64,000 bases of DNA, taken from the NCBI GenBank assembly GCA_011523785.1, contig WTFW01000060.1:2116-66115 (forward strand), read 5' to 3'. A program made the translations under genes and the position numbers. Of this stretch, positions 36,361 to 47,775 are shown piece after piece. Origin of the DNA: Chloroflexota bacterium (lineage in GTDB: Bacteria; Chloroflexota; UBA11872). The number at the start of each line of letters is the position of its first letter. The stretch's first letter is position 1. A model generated the notes under the pieces. The model was not told the DNA's origin, made no database searches, and saw nothing but the letters and a program-made list of their open reading frames with translations.

Positions 36361-38364
36361 ATGGTTGAAGTCGAAACCATCGACCCGGCCGTCAACCGCT
36401 GGCAGCGCGTCGGCGGCCAAGAGGGCGGCACGGTGACATCAATCGCGATGGCCTCGCATTCCGAGGGCCGTCGCATTTTCATTGGCACCATGTCCGGTGT
36501 CTTTCTGTCCGACGACGACGGCCAGACCTGGCGTATTTCCAACGCCCAGCTCACCAGCCCGTACATCCAGGCCGTCGCGGTGTCGCCGGACTACAACCGC
36601 GACAGCAACGCGTTTGCCGGCGCAGTACAGGGCGGCGTGTTCAAGTCGTTCGACGGCGGCGAGACCTGGAACCGCCTGTCCTTCTGGGGCGCGATTCCCA
36701 ACGTGGTGGCCCTGGCGCTATCTCCCTCGTACGCGACCGACCGCATCGCCCTACTGGGGACGGACGGCGACGGCGTGTACCGCACGACGAACGGTGGCCG
36801 CAGCTGGAACCCGTCGAACGTGGGCTTGTCAGGGCTCTCCGTGCAGACCCTGGTGGTTTCCTCTGGATTCCGAAACGACCAGATGGTCTTCGCCGGCCTT
36901 GTCAACGGCGGCGTGTGCCGATCGAGCGACGGGGGACGCACCTGGGAGCAGCTTGGCGGCGACGACTTCGGCACGGCCACGGTGCAAGCGTTGGCCCTGG
37001 CCCCGGACTTTACCGCCGACCGAACTATGCTCGCGGCGACCGAAGAACGCGGCTTGTGGGTGTCCAAGGACGCCGGACGAACCTGGGCGCAGGTTGCCGA
37101 GGTCGGTGACGAAGCCGTCAACGCCGTGTGCATCTCCCCGGCGTTCGCTGAGGACCAAACAATCGTGGCCGGCACGGGCGGCCAGGGTGTCGTCGTGAGC
37201 ACCGACGGCGGCGAGACCTGGGAAACGCGGACGCTGGAGGAAAGCTACGGGTCGATTTTGACCCTTGCGCTATTGCCAACCGAAGACACCACGCTCTTGT
37301 GGGCGGGCACCTTCTTGACCGGGCTGCTGTGTTCCAGTGACCTGGGCGTCACCTGGGAGCCTCGAAACACGGGCATTACCAGCCAGAACTGGGTGACGCT
37401 GGCCATTTCTCCTGACTTCGGGGTCGACCGGACGATGTTCGCGGGCGGTTCCGGGAGCGGGGTGCATGTGTCGACCGACGGCGGCGCGACCTGGGAAGCG
37501 CGCGGCGAGGACCTGGCCGAGTTGGATATCGCCGGGATCGCTGCATCGCCCGAGTATTCGGCCGACGGCGTTGTCCTCGTGGCTACGCAGGCGGGGCTCT
37601 TCCGCAGCGCCGACCATGGACACACCTGGGACGAAGCCGTTGAGGGCTTTGACCTGGACGACGTGCGGGCGGTGGCGTTTTCTTCGGACTTCGGAAGCGA
37701 TCGAACCGCGTTTGCCGGAGGAGCGCTGGGTTTGACGTACCGCAGCGTCGACGGTGGCGAGACCTGGGAACGGCTGGCGCACGACTTCGATGGCGAGACC
37801 GTGGTGGCGCTGGCTACCGGCCCCAATTTCGCGGTGGACCGCGCGGTGTTTGCGGGAACCATCGGCCAGGGCGCCGCCGCGGTGCATGTGAGCTACGACG
37901 GCGGCGATTCGTTCGAACGTTTTGTGGAGCATGAGACCAACACGCCGTGGGTGTCGCTGGCCATTCCGGCGGTCTACACCGACAGAGAGCGGACGTGGCT
38001 TTTTGGCACGGCCAGCCAGGTGTTCCGTCCCGCCGCCCGCTTTGAAGACGTGTGGTCGGGGAGCTACCCGGCTGACGCCGAGACGGCCGTGCTCTGGATC
38101 GATGCCACACCCACGTTCGCCGACGACACCACGGTGTATGCGGCGACCAGCCGAGGCGTCTTCAAATCGGCCAACGGTGGCGCTGGCTGGTCGGAGTTCA
38201 ACCCCAACCTGCGAAACCGCGCGGTGCTGCGGGTGGCCGCCTCGCCCAACTACGCCGAGGACTCCACGGTCTTTGCGATGGCGCTGGGCGGCGAGATCTG
38301 GCGGCTGGTTGACGACCCGGCGTCCCTGCGCGGCGAGGCAATTCGACCTACCGACATCATTTAG
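36361..38364 (+). CDS. BNR/Asp-box beta-propeller protein (sialidase/Ycf48-like fold)
   Basis: Many S.DGG.TW repeats (FLSDDDGQTWR, FKSFDGGETWN, YRTTNGGRSWN, VSKDAGRTWA, VSTDGGETWE, RSVDGGETWE). Confidence 0.9.
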   Translation: MVEVETIDPAVNRWQRVGGQEGGTVTSIAMASHSEGRRIFIGTMSGVFLSDDDGQTWRISNAQLTSPYIQAVAVSPDYNRDSNAFAGAVQGGVFKSFDGGETWNRLSFWGAIPNVVALALSPSYATDRIALLGTDGDGVYRTTNGGRSWNPSNVGLSGLSVQTLVVSSGFRNDQMVFAGLVNGGVCRSSDGGRTWEQLGGDDFGTATVQALALAPDFTADRTMLAATEERGLWVSKDAGRTWAQVAEVGDEAVNAVCISPAFAEDQTIVAGTGGQGVVVSTDGGETWETRTLEESYGSILTLALLPTEDTTLLWAGTFLTGLLCSSDLGVTWEPRNTGITSQNWVTLAISPDFGVDRTMFAGGSGSGVHVSTDGGATWEARGEDLAELDIAGIAASPEYSADGVVLVATQAGLFRSADHGHTWDEAVEGFDLDDVRAVAFSSDFGSDRTAFAGGALGLTYRSVDGGETWERLAHDFDGETVVALATGPNFAVDRAVFAGTIGQGAAAVHVSYDGGDSFERFVEHETNTPWVSLAIPAVYTDRERTWLFGTASQVFRPAARFEDVWSGSYPADAETAVLWIDATPTFADDTTVYAATSRGVFKSANGGAGWSEFNPNLRNRAVLRVAASPNYAEDSTVFAMALGGEIWRLVDDPASLRGEAIRPTDII

Positions 38365-38421
38365 CGGTCGGCTGTTCCTCGTCCGACGCACGCGCCTCGG
38401 AGTTCGATTCCGCGGCGTTGG

Positions 38422-38535
38422 CTAGGGGACGACCGAATACAGCCAGGTCCCCAGCACCAGCGACGCGCTGGCCAGCGTGAGGACGACAATCAGCGTGCGG
38501 ACCGTGACGCGGGCTCGGCTTGGGCGTCGCAGCAT
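38422..38535 (-). CDS. Candidate 37-aa single-TM small protein
   Basis: MLRRPSRARVTVRTLIVVLTLASASLVLGTWLYSVVP*; basic N-terminus plus TM; absent from ORF track because of size. Confidence 0.55.
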   Translation of the reverse strand: MLRRPSRARVTVRTLIVVLTLASASLVLGTWLYSVVP

Positions 38536-38725
38536 GGGGCGATGGCGTAACCAGGCGCGGACCCGACGGTCCGTCGCAGGACTAGCCTAGAGCCGCCAGC
38601 CACCCCTCCGCAACACCTCACATGGCGTTGTGACGGGTTGCGCTGGACTGGTGTGGGGCCTCTGCTAGACTTCCGACGGCGAGTACGTGAACGTTTTCAC
38701 AAAGTCGTGAGGGCTGCGTGTCCTT

Positions 38726-38935
38726 GTGGGTGCGCTTCGGTCTGCGGCGCTTGCACTTGAGTTTGGATTCATCGTGGGCACGTTCATGGTCGCCGGCATC
38801 CTGGGAGGACGCTGGATTGATGACCGGTTGGGTACCGCGCCCTTCGTGTTACTCGGAGGAATTCTTCTTGCCCTGGCGTCCAGCGTTTACGTGATGTACC
38901 TGATCTTCAGCTGGCAGCGCGTGGGGAATCGCTAG
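38726..38935 (+). CDS. atpZ: AtpZ/AtpI family protein
   Basis: ALEFGFIVGTFMVAGILGGRWIDDRLGTAPFVLLGGILLALASSVYVMYLI; immediately upstream of atpB; GTG start. Confidence 0.8.
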   Translation: MGALRSAALALEFGFIVGTFMVAGILGGRWIDDRLGTAPFVLLGGILLALASSVYVMYLIFSWQRVGNR

Positions 38936-38937
38936 GC

Positions 38938-39756
38938 ATGGCCGCACCTGGACAGGATCTTGCGCCTCACGTCAGCGCGGCGGCGGAGCCGTTGGCCGGA
39001 CCGTGGGAGACGCCCCTCGGGCCGTTTACCGTAACCAACTCCATGTTCACGATGTGGCTCACGATGGGCGGCATCCTGGCGCTCGCCTGGTTCGCCACCC
39101 GACACATTCGCCGCGACCCCGACGCCGCCCTGGTGCCCCGAGGTCTCCAGAACGTCGCCGAAACGGTGACCGAGTTCCTTATGGAACTGGTGGAATCCAC
39201 CGTTGGCCGGCGCTACGCGGGCCGGGTCTTTGCCTTCGGCGCCACGTTCTTCGTATTCATCACCATTTCGAACTGGAGCAGCTTGCTGCCGGGTATTGGC
39301 ACGATCTGGAAGCCCTCGGAGATCTATCACGACGGCCACCTGGAGACGATCGCCGCGCCGATTTTTCGTCCGGCCACCGCCGACATCAACATGACCATTG
39401 CGCTGGCCCTGACGGCCTTCGTGGTCATCCACGCGTCCGGCATCGCCTCGCACGGTCCGCTGGGCCATCTGAAGGAGATGACGCAGGTGGCGTTCCTGGC
39501 GCCGGTGTTCATCATCATTGAGCTCTTCGTCATCATTTCGCTGTCGTTCCGACTCTTTGGCAACCTGTTCGCGGGCGAGGTGCTGCTCAATGGTCCCATC
39601 CTGGGCGCCTTCGCTCTCGGGCATCTACCGTTGATCGGGGCGGTGTTCCTGGTTCTGGAGATTCTTTTTGGACTCGTTCAAGCCGTGATCTTCTTCATGC
39701 TCAGCATGGTGTTCACGGGCCAGTCGGTTGGGCCGGATACGGCCGAAGCGCACTAG
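38938..39756 (+). CDS. atpB: F0F1 ATP synthase subunit a
   Basis: LFVIISLSFRLFGNLFAGEVLL; first of the atp structural genes. Confidence 0.95.
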   Translation: MAAPGQDLAPHVSAAAEPLAGPWETPLGPFTVTNSMFTMWLTMGGILALAWFATRHIRRDPDAALVPRGLQNVAETVTEFLMELVESTVGRRYAGRVFAFGATFFVFITISNWSSLLPGIGTIWKPSEIYHDGHLETIAAPIFRPATADINMTIALALTAFVVIHASGIASHGPLGHLKEMTQVAFLAPVFIIIELFVIISLSFRLFGNLFAGEVLLNGPILGAFALGHLPLIGAVFLVLEILFGLVQAVIFFMLSMVFTGQSVGPDTAEAH

Positions 39757-40011
<255 letters not shown>

Positions 40012-40045
40012 GCCCGACGCGTATGACGGCTACGGAGATGTGGCT

Positions 40046-40552
40046 ATGAGTGAGCCTGCGCCACTCGGGATCAGTTTCCCGAACATCCTGTTTCAGGTCG
40101 GCAACTTCCTGCTGTTCCTGTGGGTGCTACATCGTCTGCTCTTCAAGCCGCTCGTCGCCATGCTGGAGCGTCGGCGACAGCGGATTGCGGAGAGCCTGGA
40201 CGAGGCGGAGAACCTGCGGAAGCAAGTTGAATCCGAGCGTGCGGAGTTCCAGGCGGAACTTGCCAACGCACGGTCCGAGGCGCAGCGCATCCGAGAGGAG
40301 GCCAGCCGCGCCGCGGAGACGCTGCGTGCGCGCGAGCTTGAACAAGCCCGCGCGGAAGCGGAACGCATGCGCACCGAGGCGGCCGCCGAGGTGGACCGCA
40401 ATCGCGCCCGCGTTGCCGCCGAGCTTCGTTCGCAGACGGCCGACCTTGTCGTCGGCGCTACCGCGCGCGTTCTGGGTCGTTCCATCGACGATCCTGAACA
40501 CCGTCGGCTGGTCCAGGAGGCGATTACCGAAGTCTCCGGAGGCTCAAGCTAA
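40046..40552 (+). CDS. atpF: F0F1 ATP synthase subunit b
   Basis: NILFQVGNFLLFLWVLHRLLFKPLVAMLERRRQRIAESLDEAENLRKQ...; position in operon. Confidence 0.94.
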   Translation: MSEPAPLGISFPNILFQVGNFLLFLWVLHRLLFKPLVAMLERRRQRIAESLDEAENLRKQVESERAEFQAELANARSEAQRIREEASRAAETLRARELEQARAEAERMRTEAAAEVDRNRARVAAELRSQTADLVVGATARVLGRSIDDPEHRRLVQEAITEVSGGSS

Positions 40553-40554
40553 CG

Positions 40555-41088
40555 ATGCGCGGCAGCCGGCGTCGTCGCGCCGCGCGCTACGTTGAGGCCG
40601 TGGTCGCCGACGCCCGGGCCGGGCAAGCCTGGGACGTTTGGGAGGCCGACCTGGAAGTCCTCAGCGCAGTCGCTGACGACGATCAGGCGCGGCGCTTTCT
40701 CCAAAGCACTTCGATCGAGTTGGACGAGCGACTGCAGGCCGTGCAGCGCGCGGCCGGCGAGGCTTTGTCCGTCCGTGGGCTCGGTCTGCTGCGCCTGCTC
40801 GCCGAGCAACGGGAGGTTGACCTTGCGCAGGAGATCGCGCGCCGCTTTCGCGATGCCGCCGACGAGGCGCAGAGCGTCGATCGCGTGCATGTCACCACCG
40901 CCTCCGCCCTGGGGGAGGCCGAGTTACGCGACTTGCGCAATAGCCTGACCGCCCCTGGTCGAACCCTTCGCCTTACCACCGATATCGATCCCGCCCTGCT
41001 GGGCGGCTTTGTCGTCCGGCGCGGCGACGATGTACTTGACCTGAGCGTCCACGCCAGGCTGCAGGCCTTGGCGTCCACCTTGCGCTAG
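40555..41088 (+). CDS. atpH: F0F1 ATP synthase subunit delta
   Basis: Position between atpF and atpA; C-terminal DPALLGGFVVRRGDDVLDLSVHARLQAL. Confidence 0.93.
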   Translation: MRGSRRRRAARYVEAVVADARAGQAWDVWEADLEVLSAVADDDQARRFLQSTSIELDERLQAVQRAAGEALSVRGLGLLRLLAEQREVDLAQEIARRFRDAADEAQSVDRVHVTTASALGEAELRDLRNSLTAPGRTLRLTTDIDPALLGGFVVRRGDDVLDLSVHARLQALASTLR

Positions 41089-41100
41089 CGGGAGCCCCGA

Positions 41101-42630
41101 ATGGCTATCAGCCCACAAGAGATCGCAGACGCGCTTCGGCAACAGATCGAAGGCTTTCAGGCCCAGGCCGAGCAGGCCAACATCGGCCACGTCCTCGAAG
41201 TCAGCGACGGTGTGGCGCGCCTGTCCGGACTGTCGCAGGCCATGGCCGGCGAACTCCTGGCCTTTCCTCACGACGTCACGGGCATGGCCCTGAACCTCGA
41301 AGAGGACACCGTTGGCGCGGTGATCCTGGGTGACTACCTGCGAATCGAGGAAGGGGACGAGGCCCGCACGACCGGCCGCGTGGCCCAGGTACCGGTTGGA
41401 CCGGAGCTGCTCGGACGCGTCGTCAACGCCATCGGCGAGCCAGTCGACGGCAAGGGACCCATCAACGCCGCCCGGTCTGACGTGATTGAGAAAGTGGCGC
41501 CCGGCGTCGCGCAGCGCCAGAACGTCGACACGCCGGTCCAGACCGGCCTGAAGGCCATCGACTCCATGACGCCGATTGGCCGCGGTCAGCGCGAGCTGAT
41601 CATTGGCGATCGCCAGATCGGCAAGACGGCGATTGCGCTGGACACGATCATCAACCAGCGCGGCGGCGATCTCGTCTGTATCTACTGCGCCATTGGACAG
41701 AAGGAAAGCGCGGTTGCGCAGGTGGTGGCCACCTTGCAGGAAGCCGGCGCCATGGAGCACACCATCGTGGTCCTGGCATCCGCCAGCGAGCCCGCCGCGC
41801 TGCAGTACATGGCGCCGTTCGCCGCCTGCACCATCGGCGAGTACTTCCGCGACAACGGCCAGCACGCCGTGGTCATCTACGACGACCTCACCAAGCACGC
41901 CTGGGCCTACCGCCAGGTCTCGCTGGTCCTGCGACGCCCGCCCGGGCGGGAGGCGTACCCCGGCGACGTGTTCTACCTGCACTCGCGCCTGCTCGAACGC
42001 GCGGCTCGCATGTCGGACGACCACGGAGGCGGCAGCCTGACGGCGCTCCCCATCATCGAGACGCAGGAAGGCGACGTCACCACCTATATCCCGACCAACG
42101 TCATCTCGATCACCGACGGCCAGATCTACCTGGAGGCCGACCTCTTCAACGCCGGCATCCGTCCCGCCATCAACCCCGGCATTTCGGTCTCGCGGGTTGG
42201 TGGAGACGCCCAGATTCGCGCCATGAAGTCGGTGTCCGGCGGTCTGCGGCTGGACCTGTCCCAGTACCGCGACGTGGCCGCCTTCGCCCAGTTCGCCTCA
42301 GACCTCGACCAGGCCACGCGCAATCAGCTGGAACGCGGACAGCGCGTGACCGAACTGCTCAAGCAGGGCCAGTACGCCCCAATGGAAGTCACCAATCAGG
42401 TCTGCGTGATTTTTGCCGGCACGGTCGGCCTGCTGGACGACATTCCGCTGCCGGACGTCGCCAGGTTCGAACAGGAGATGCTGGATTACTTGCGCGACAG
42501 CCACCCGGACCTTGTGGATGGCATTCGCTCCAGCGCTGACCTGGACGATGATGCGGAAGCGGCGCTACGCGCAGCCATTGAGGACTTCAAGACCAACGTG
42601 TTCGCTGCCAGCACGGTCGCGGCCAACTAA
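41101..42630 (+). CDS. atpA: F0F1 ATP synthase subunit alpha
   Basis: [27 protein letters not shown]...[17 protein letters not shown]. Confidence 0.98.
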   Translation: MAISPQEIADALRQQIEGFQAQAEQANIGHVLEVSDGVARLSGLSQAMAGELLAFPHDVTGMALNLEEDTVGAVILGDYLRIEEGDEARTTGRVAQVPVGPELLGRVVNAIGEPVDGKGPINAARSDVIEKVAPGVAQRQNVDTPVQTGLKAIDSMTPIGRGQRELIIGDRQIGKTAIALDTIINQRGGDLVCIYCAIGQKESAVAQVVATLQEAGAMEHTIVVLASASEPAALQYMAPFAACTIGEYFRDNGQHAVVIYDDLTKHAWAYRQVSLVLRRPPGREAYPGDVFYLHSRLLERAARMSDDHGGGSLTALPIIETQEGDVTTYIPTNVISITDGQIYLEADLFNAGIRPAINPGISVSRVGGDAQIRAMKSVSGGLRLDLSQYRDVAAFAQFASDLDQATRNQLERGQRVTELLKQGQYAPMEVTNQVCVIFAGTVGLLDDIPLPDVARFEQEMLDYLRDSHPDLVDGIRSSADLDDDAEAALRAAIEDFKTNVFAASTVAAN

Positions 42631-42633
42631 GGC

Positions 42634-43500
42634 ATGGCCAGCCCGCTCGAGCTTCGACGCCGTATCCGCAGCGTCGACAACACCCGCCAGATCACCCGGG
42701 CCATGCAGCTTGTGGCGGCGTCGCGCATGCGTCGCGCCCAGGAAGCTGTGCAGGCGGCGCGGCCCTATGCCACGCACATCTCGGGAATGATCGAGCGGCT
42801 GGTACTGGCCACAGGCAACGACCGGCTGCCGCCGATCCTTCAGCCGCGGCCCATCGAGCGCACCGCGTTCCTGGTGCTCACCACCAATCGCGGTCTGGCC
42901 GGTCCCCTGAACACCAACATCATCCGGAAGACCGTGAGCGAAATCGACGCGACCAGCGACGAGATTGAAGTCAGCGTCGTCGTCGTGGGGAAAAAAGGCC
43001 AGGTGGCGTTGCGCGGCCTCTACACGCTGACGGCTGTGTTCACCGACATCAACGACCAGCCCAGCGTCCTTGACATTGCACCAGTGACCCAGCTGCTCGT
43101 CGACGGGTACGAGCGGGGCGACTTTGACGAAGTCCGGATGATCTACCCGGAGTTTGTCAACATCCTCACCCAGCAGCCACAGGTCGTTCGCCTATTCCCG
43201 GTCGTGCTGCCGGAGGTGCAGCAGGACGCGCGCGAAGCGGACATCATCTTCGAGCCGGACCCGGCTTCGGTGCTTGAAGCGCTGATCCCGCGCTTCGTTG
43301 AAATGACGGTATACCGGGCCATGCTGGAACTTGCGGCCAGCGAGCAGAGTGCCCGCATGGTCGCCATGCGGGCGGCCACCGAAAACGCGACCGAACTGAT
43401 CGAGGGATTGCGCCTGGCCTACAACAAGCTGCGACAGTCCCGAATCACCAGCGAGATCATCGACATTGCCTCCGGCGCCAATGCGCTGGCGGACGCCTAG
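42634..43500 (+). CDS. atpG: F0F1 ATP synthase subunit gamma
   Basis: ELRRRIRSVDNTRQITRAMQLVAASRMRRAQEAV...NKLRQSRITSEIIDIASGANAL. Confidence 0.97.
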   Translation: MASPLELRRRIRSVDNTRQITRAMQLVAASRMRRAQEAVQAARPYATHISGMIERLVLATGNDRLPPILQPRPIERTAFLVLTTNRGLAGPLNTNIIRKTVSEIDATSDEIEVSVVVVGKKGQVALRGLYTLTAVFTDINDQPSVLDIAPVTQLLVDGYERGDFDEVRMIYPEFVNILTQQPQVVRLFPVVLPEVQQDAREADIIFEPDPASVLEALIPRFVEMTVYRAMLELAASEQSARMVAMRAATENATELIEGLRLAYNKLRQSRITSEIIDIASGANALADA

Positions 43501-43516
43501 GGCGTAGGGGAGTTAA

Positions 43517-44920
<1,404 letters not shown>

Positions 44921-44974
44921 GCTGGTCGGCAAGGCTTTCAGACACCCTTTGATAGACTCGATTCGGAGGTCGTG

Positions 44975-45397
44975 ATGGCTGGTTTGACCCTCACGGTCGT
45001 TTCCCCTGAGCGCGAAGTGCTGCGCGAAGAGGACGTGACGTTGGTGCTGGCGCCGTCGGTGGAAGGGCAGCTGGGAATCCTGCCGCGCCACGCGCCGCTT
45101 ATTACCCAGTTGGAGCCCGGCACGCTGGAGCTACGTCGCGGCGCTGAGACTCAACACTTCTCAATCACCGGCGGCTTCCTGGAAGTCATGGACAACACGG
45201 TCACCGTGCTGGCGGACGCGTCGGAGAACGCCTCGGAGATCAGCCGGGAGCGCGCCGAAGCCGCGCGTGAGGCCGCTGTGCGCGATCTGGAAGAGGCCCG
45301 ACGGACTCACGACGACATGATGACCACACAGGCCCGGCTGGCGTTGCTGCGGGCGCTGGCACGCCTCCGAACCGTCGAGCGGTCCCGCCGAGGCTGA
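44975..45397 (+). CDS. atpC: F0F1 ATP synthase subunit epsilon
   Basis: LTLTVVSPEREVLREEDVTLVLAPSVEGQLGILPRHAPLITQLEPGTLELR. Confidence 0.96.
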   Translation: MAGLTLTVVSPEREVLREEDVTLVLAPSVEGQLGILPRHAPLITQLEPGTLELRRGAETQHFSITGGFLEVMDNTVTVLADASENASEISRERAEAAREAAVRDLEEARRTHDDMMTTQARLALLRALARLRTVERSRRG

Positions 45398-45404
45398 GTC
45401 CCCC

Positions 45405-46739
45405 GTGGATCCCGACGCCGGACGGGGCGCCCACGACGAGCATCCAATACGCGCGACCATCGTAGGCGGCCATCCGCTGCGCGGCAGCTATCGGACGCCC
45501 GGGGCCAAGAACGTCGTGCTGCCAATGATGGCGGCCTGCTTGCTCACCGATGAAACCTGCGTGATCCAGAACGTCCCGATCATTTCCGATGTTCTGGTCA
45601 TGTCGGATCTGTTGCGACAGCTTGGCGCCGAGGTCGTGCTCAATGCCGAGGAGCACACCGCAACGATCACCGCCGCCGCCGTGCGCTCCAGTTCGCCCAA
45701 TCCCGACCTGGTGCAGCGCATGCGGGCCTCCTTTCAGGTCACCGGCCCGCTGCTGGCCCGCTTCGGCCGATTCGACTGCGCGGCCCCAGGGGGGTGCCAG
45801 TTGGGCGCCCGGCCCGTGAGCGTGGATATCACCGGCTTTCAGGGCATGGGCGCGACGGTAGCGCTGGCCCAGGGCGTGTTCCACGCCGAGGCCGACGCCC
45901 TCTACGGCCGGCGTCTCTACCTGGACTACCCCAGCCACACCGGCACACAGAACCTGCTGATGGCCGCGACCCTTGCCAACGGCTATACGACGATCGTGCA
46001 TGCCTCGCGCGAGCCCGAGGTTGTGGCGCTGGTGCAGTTCCTGCGCAGCATGGGCGCCGAAATCCACGGCGAGGGCACCAGCCTGATCGGCGTGCAAGGG
46101 CGCAGTCACCTCTACGGCACGGTGGCGCGGGCCATCCCCGACCGCATGGTGGGGGGAACCATGGCGGTCGCTGCCGCCCTCACCGGCGGCGATGTTGAGC
46201 TGCTCAACGTGCGTCCCGACCACCTGGAGCCGGTCACGGTGCAGCTTCGGGAAATGGGCGTTGACGTGATCGAAACCAATCGCTCCGTACGCGTCGTCGC
46301 CCCGGACACGCTTGGCGCAACCGACGTGCAGGTGATGCCGTTTCCCGGATTCCCTACCGACGTGCAGGCGCCCATGGGTGTGCTGATGACGCAGGCGTAT
46401 GGCGTCAGCACGATTGTCGAGCGGGTATTCGACGGCAGCATGGGATACATGGATAGCCTGGCGGCGATGGGCGCCGATGTCAGCGTGCAGGGCACCCGCG
46501 CCGTGGTTCGCGGACCTCGCCAGTTGCACGGCCGCCGCATCGATCTGGAACACAGCATCCGCGGCATGACGGCCCTGACGCTGGCCGGTCTGGTAGCCGA
46601 AGGCGAAACCGTGCTGGATGGGTTCGAATTCGTGCGGCGCGGCTATGAGGACCTGGCCGGCGACTTGCGCGGGCTCGGCGCCGCGATTACCACCGAGCCA
46701 CAGGCCGCTCCGGTGCGTCGCGCGGCTGCGGCGGTCTAA
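45405..46739 (+). CDS. murA: UDP-N-acetylglucosamine 1-carboxyvinyltransferase
   Basis: YRTPGAKNVVLPMMAACLL...MRASFQVTGPLLARFGRFDCAAPGGCQLGARPVSVDITG; catalytic Cys retained. Confidence 0.93.
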   Translation: MDPDAGRGAHDEHPIRATIVGGHPLRGSYRTPGAKNVVLPMMAACLLTDETCVIQNVPIISDVLVMSDLLRQLGAEVVLNAEEHTATITAAAVRSSSPNPDLVQRMRASFQVTGPLLARFGRFDCAAPGGCQLGARPVSVDITGFQGMGATVALAQGVFHAEADALYGRRLYLDYPSHTGTQNLLMAATLANGYTTIVHASREPEVVALVQFLRSMGAEIHGEGTSLIGVQGRSHLYGTVARAIPDRMVGGTMAVAAALTGGDVELLNVRPDHLEPVTVQLREMGVDVIETNRSVRVVAPDTLGATDVQVMPFPGFPTDVQAPMGVLMTQAYGVSTIVERVFDGSMGYMDSLAAMGADVSVQGTRAVVRGPRQLHGRRIDLEHSIRGMTALTLAGLVAEGETVLDGFEFVRRGYEDLAGDLRGLGAAITTEPQAAPVRRAAAAV

Positions 46740-47762
46740 GTGCCCTTCGGCTTCAGCGCGCCTCGGTTGGGTATCGACCTCGGCACCGTCAACGTCGTCG
46801 TCAACCGAATTGGCCAGGGCATAACTATCAACGAGCCTTCCGTGGTTGCTGTCAGCATGGATCGAAGAATCCAGGCTATCGGTCACGCCGCCCACGCCAT
46901 GGTTGGCCGCACCCCCGGCAGTCTGCGGATCATTCGCCCGATGCAGGACGGCGTGATCGCCGACTACCTGGTGACCGAGGCGATGCTGCGCTACTTCATC
47001 GACCGGTCATGCGGCCGGATTCGCCTGGTCCGTCCTGAAATCATGGTCGCCGTGCCGTCCGGCGTCACCACGGTCGAGCGGCGCGCGGTGCTGGACGCCG
47101 GCCTGGCGGCCGGCGCCCGCCGGGTCCATCTCATTCCGGAGTCGCTGGCGGCGGCCATCGGTGCGCAGGTGCCGGTGTCCGAGCCATCCGGGAGCATGAT
47201 CGTTAACGTGGGCGGCGGGACCACGGAGATATCCGTGATCTCGCTCAATGACGTAGTTGCCGACTGCTCGACATCCTCGCGCGTGGGCGGCAACCGGATC
47301 GATGACGCGATTGCCGCCTACATCAGGCGAAAGTACAACCTGATGGTCGGCGACCACACGGCCGAACAGATCAAGGTCGGCATCGGTAGCGCCATCGTGC
47401 TGAGCCCGGCCGAGACCATGGAGGTTCGCGGTCGCGACCAGGTGCAGGGCCTGCCGCGCACCGTGACCGTGACCTCGGACGAGGTTACGGAGGCCATCAC
47501 CGAGCCGCTGAGCCAGATCGTTCGCGGCGTGCGCATGGTGCTGGAGAGCACACCTCCCGAGCTCTCGGCGGATATCATCGACAAGGGCATCGTCATGAGC
47601 GGTGGCACGTCGCTCCTGCGTAACCTCGATCAGTTGCTTTCGCAGGAGATCGGCATTGCGGTACACGTGGCCGATCAGCCGCTGATGTGCGTGGCGCTCG
47701 GTTGCGGCATCGCCATCGAGCACACCGATGTCCTGCAGAAAGCCCTGACGTCGAGCCCGTAA
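46740..47762 (+). CDS. mreB: Rod shape-determining protein MreB
   Basis: LGIDLGTVNVVVNRIGQGITINEPSVVAV...IVNVGGGTTEISVISLN...GIVMSGGTSLLRNLDQLL; GTG start. Confidence 0.94.
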   Translation: MPFGFSAPRLGIDLGTVNVVVNRIGQGITINEPSVVAVSMDRRIQAIGHAAHAMVGRTPGSLRIIRPMQDGVIADYLVTEAMLRYFIDRSCGRIRLVRPEIMVAVPSGVTTVERRAVLDAGLAAGARRVHLIPESLAAAIGAQVPVSEPSGSMIVNVGGGTTEISVISLNDVVADCSTSSRVGGNRIDDAIAAYIRRKYNLMVGDHTAEQIKVGIGSAIVLSPAETMEVRGRDQVQGLPRTVTVTSDEVTEAITEPLSQIVRGVRMVLESTPPELSADIIDKGIVMSGGTSLLRNLDQLLSQEIGIAVHVADQPLMCVALGCGIAIEHTDVLQKALTSSP

Positions 47763-47775
47763 CCGAAGGCCCCTG

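Noticed and set aside
38385-38422. tRNA-like T-loop 'ggagttcgattccgcgg'
   Set aside because: T-stem does not pair properly and no acceptor, D or anticodon arms could be built upstream.
45240-46895. 551-aa minus-strand ORF
   Set aside because: Antisense to murA; shadow ORF.
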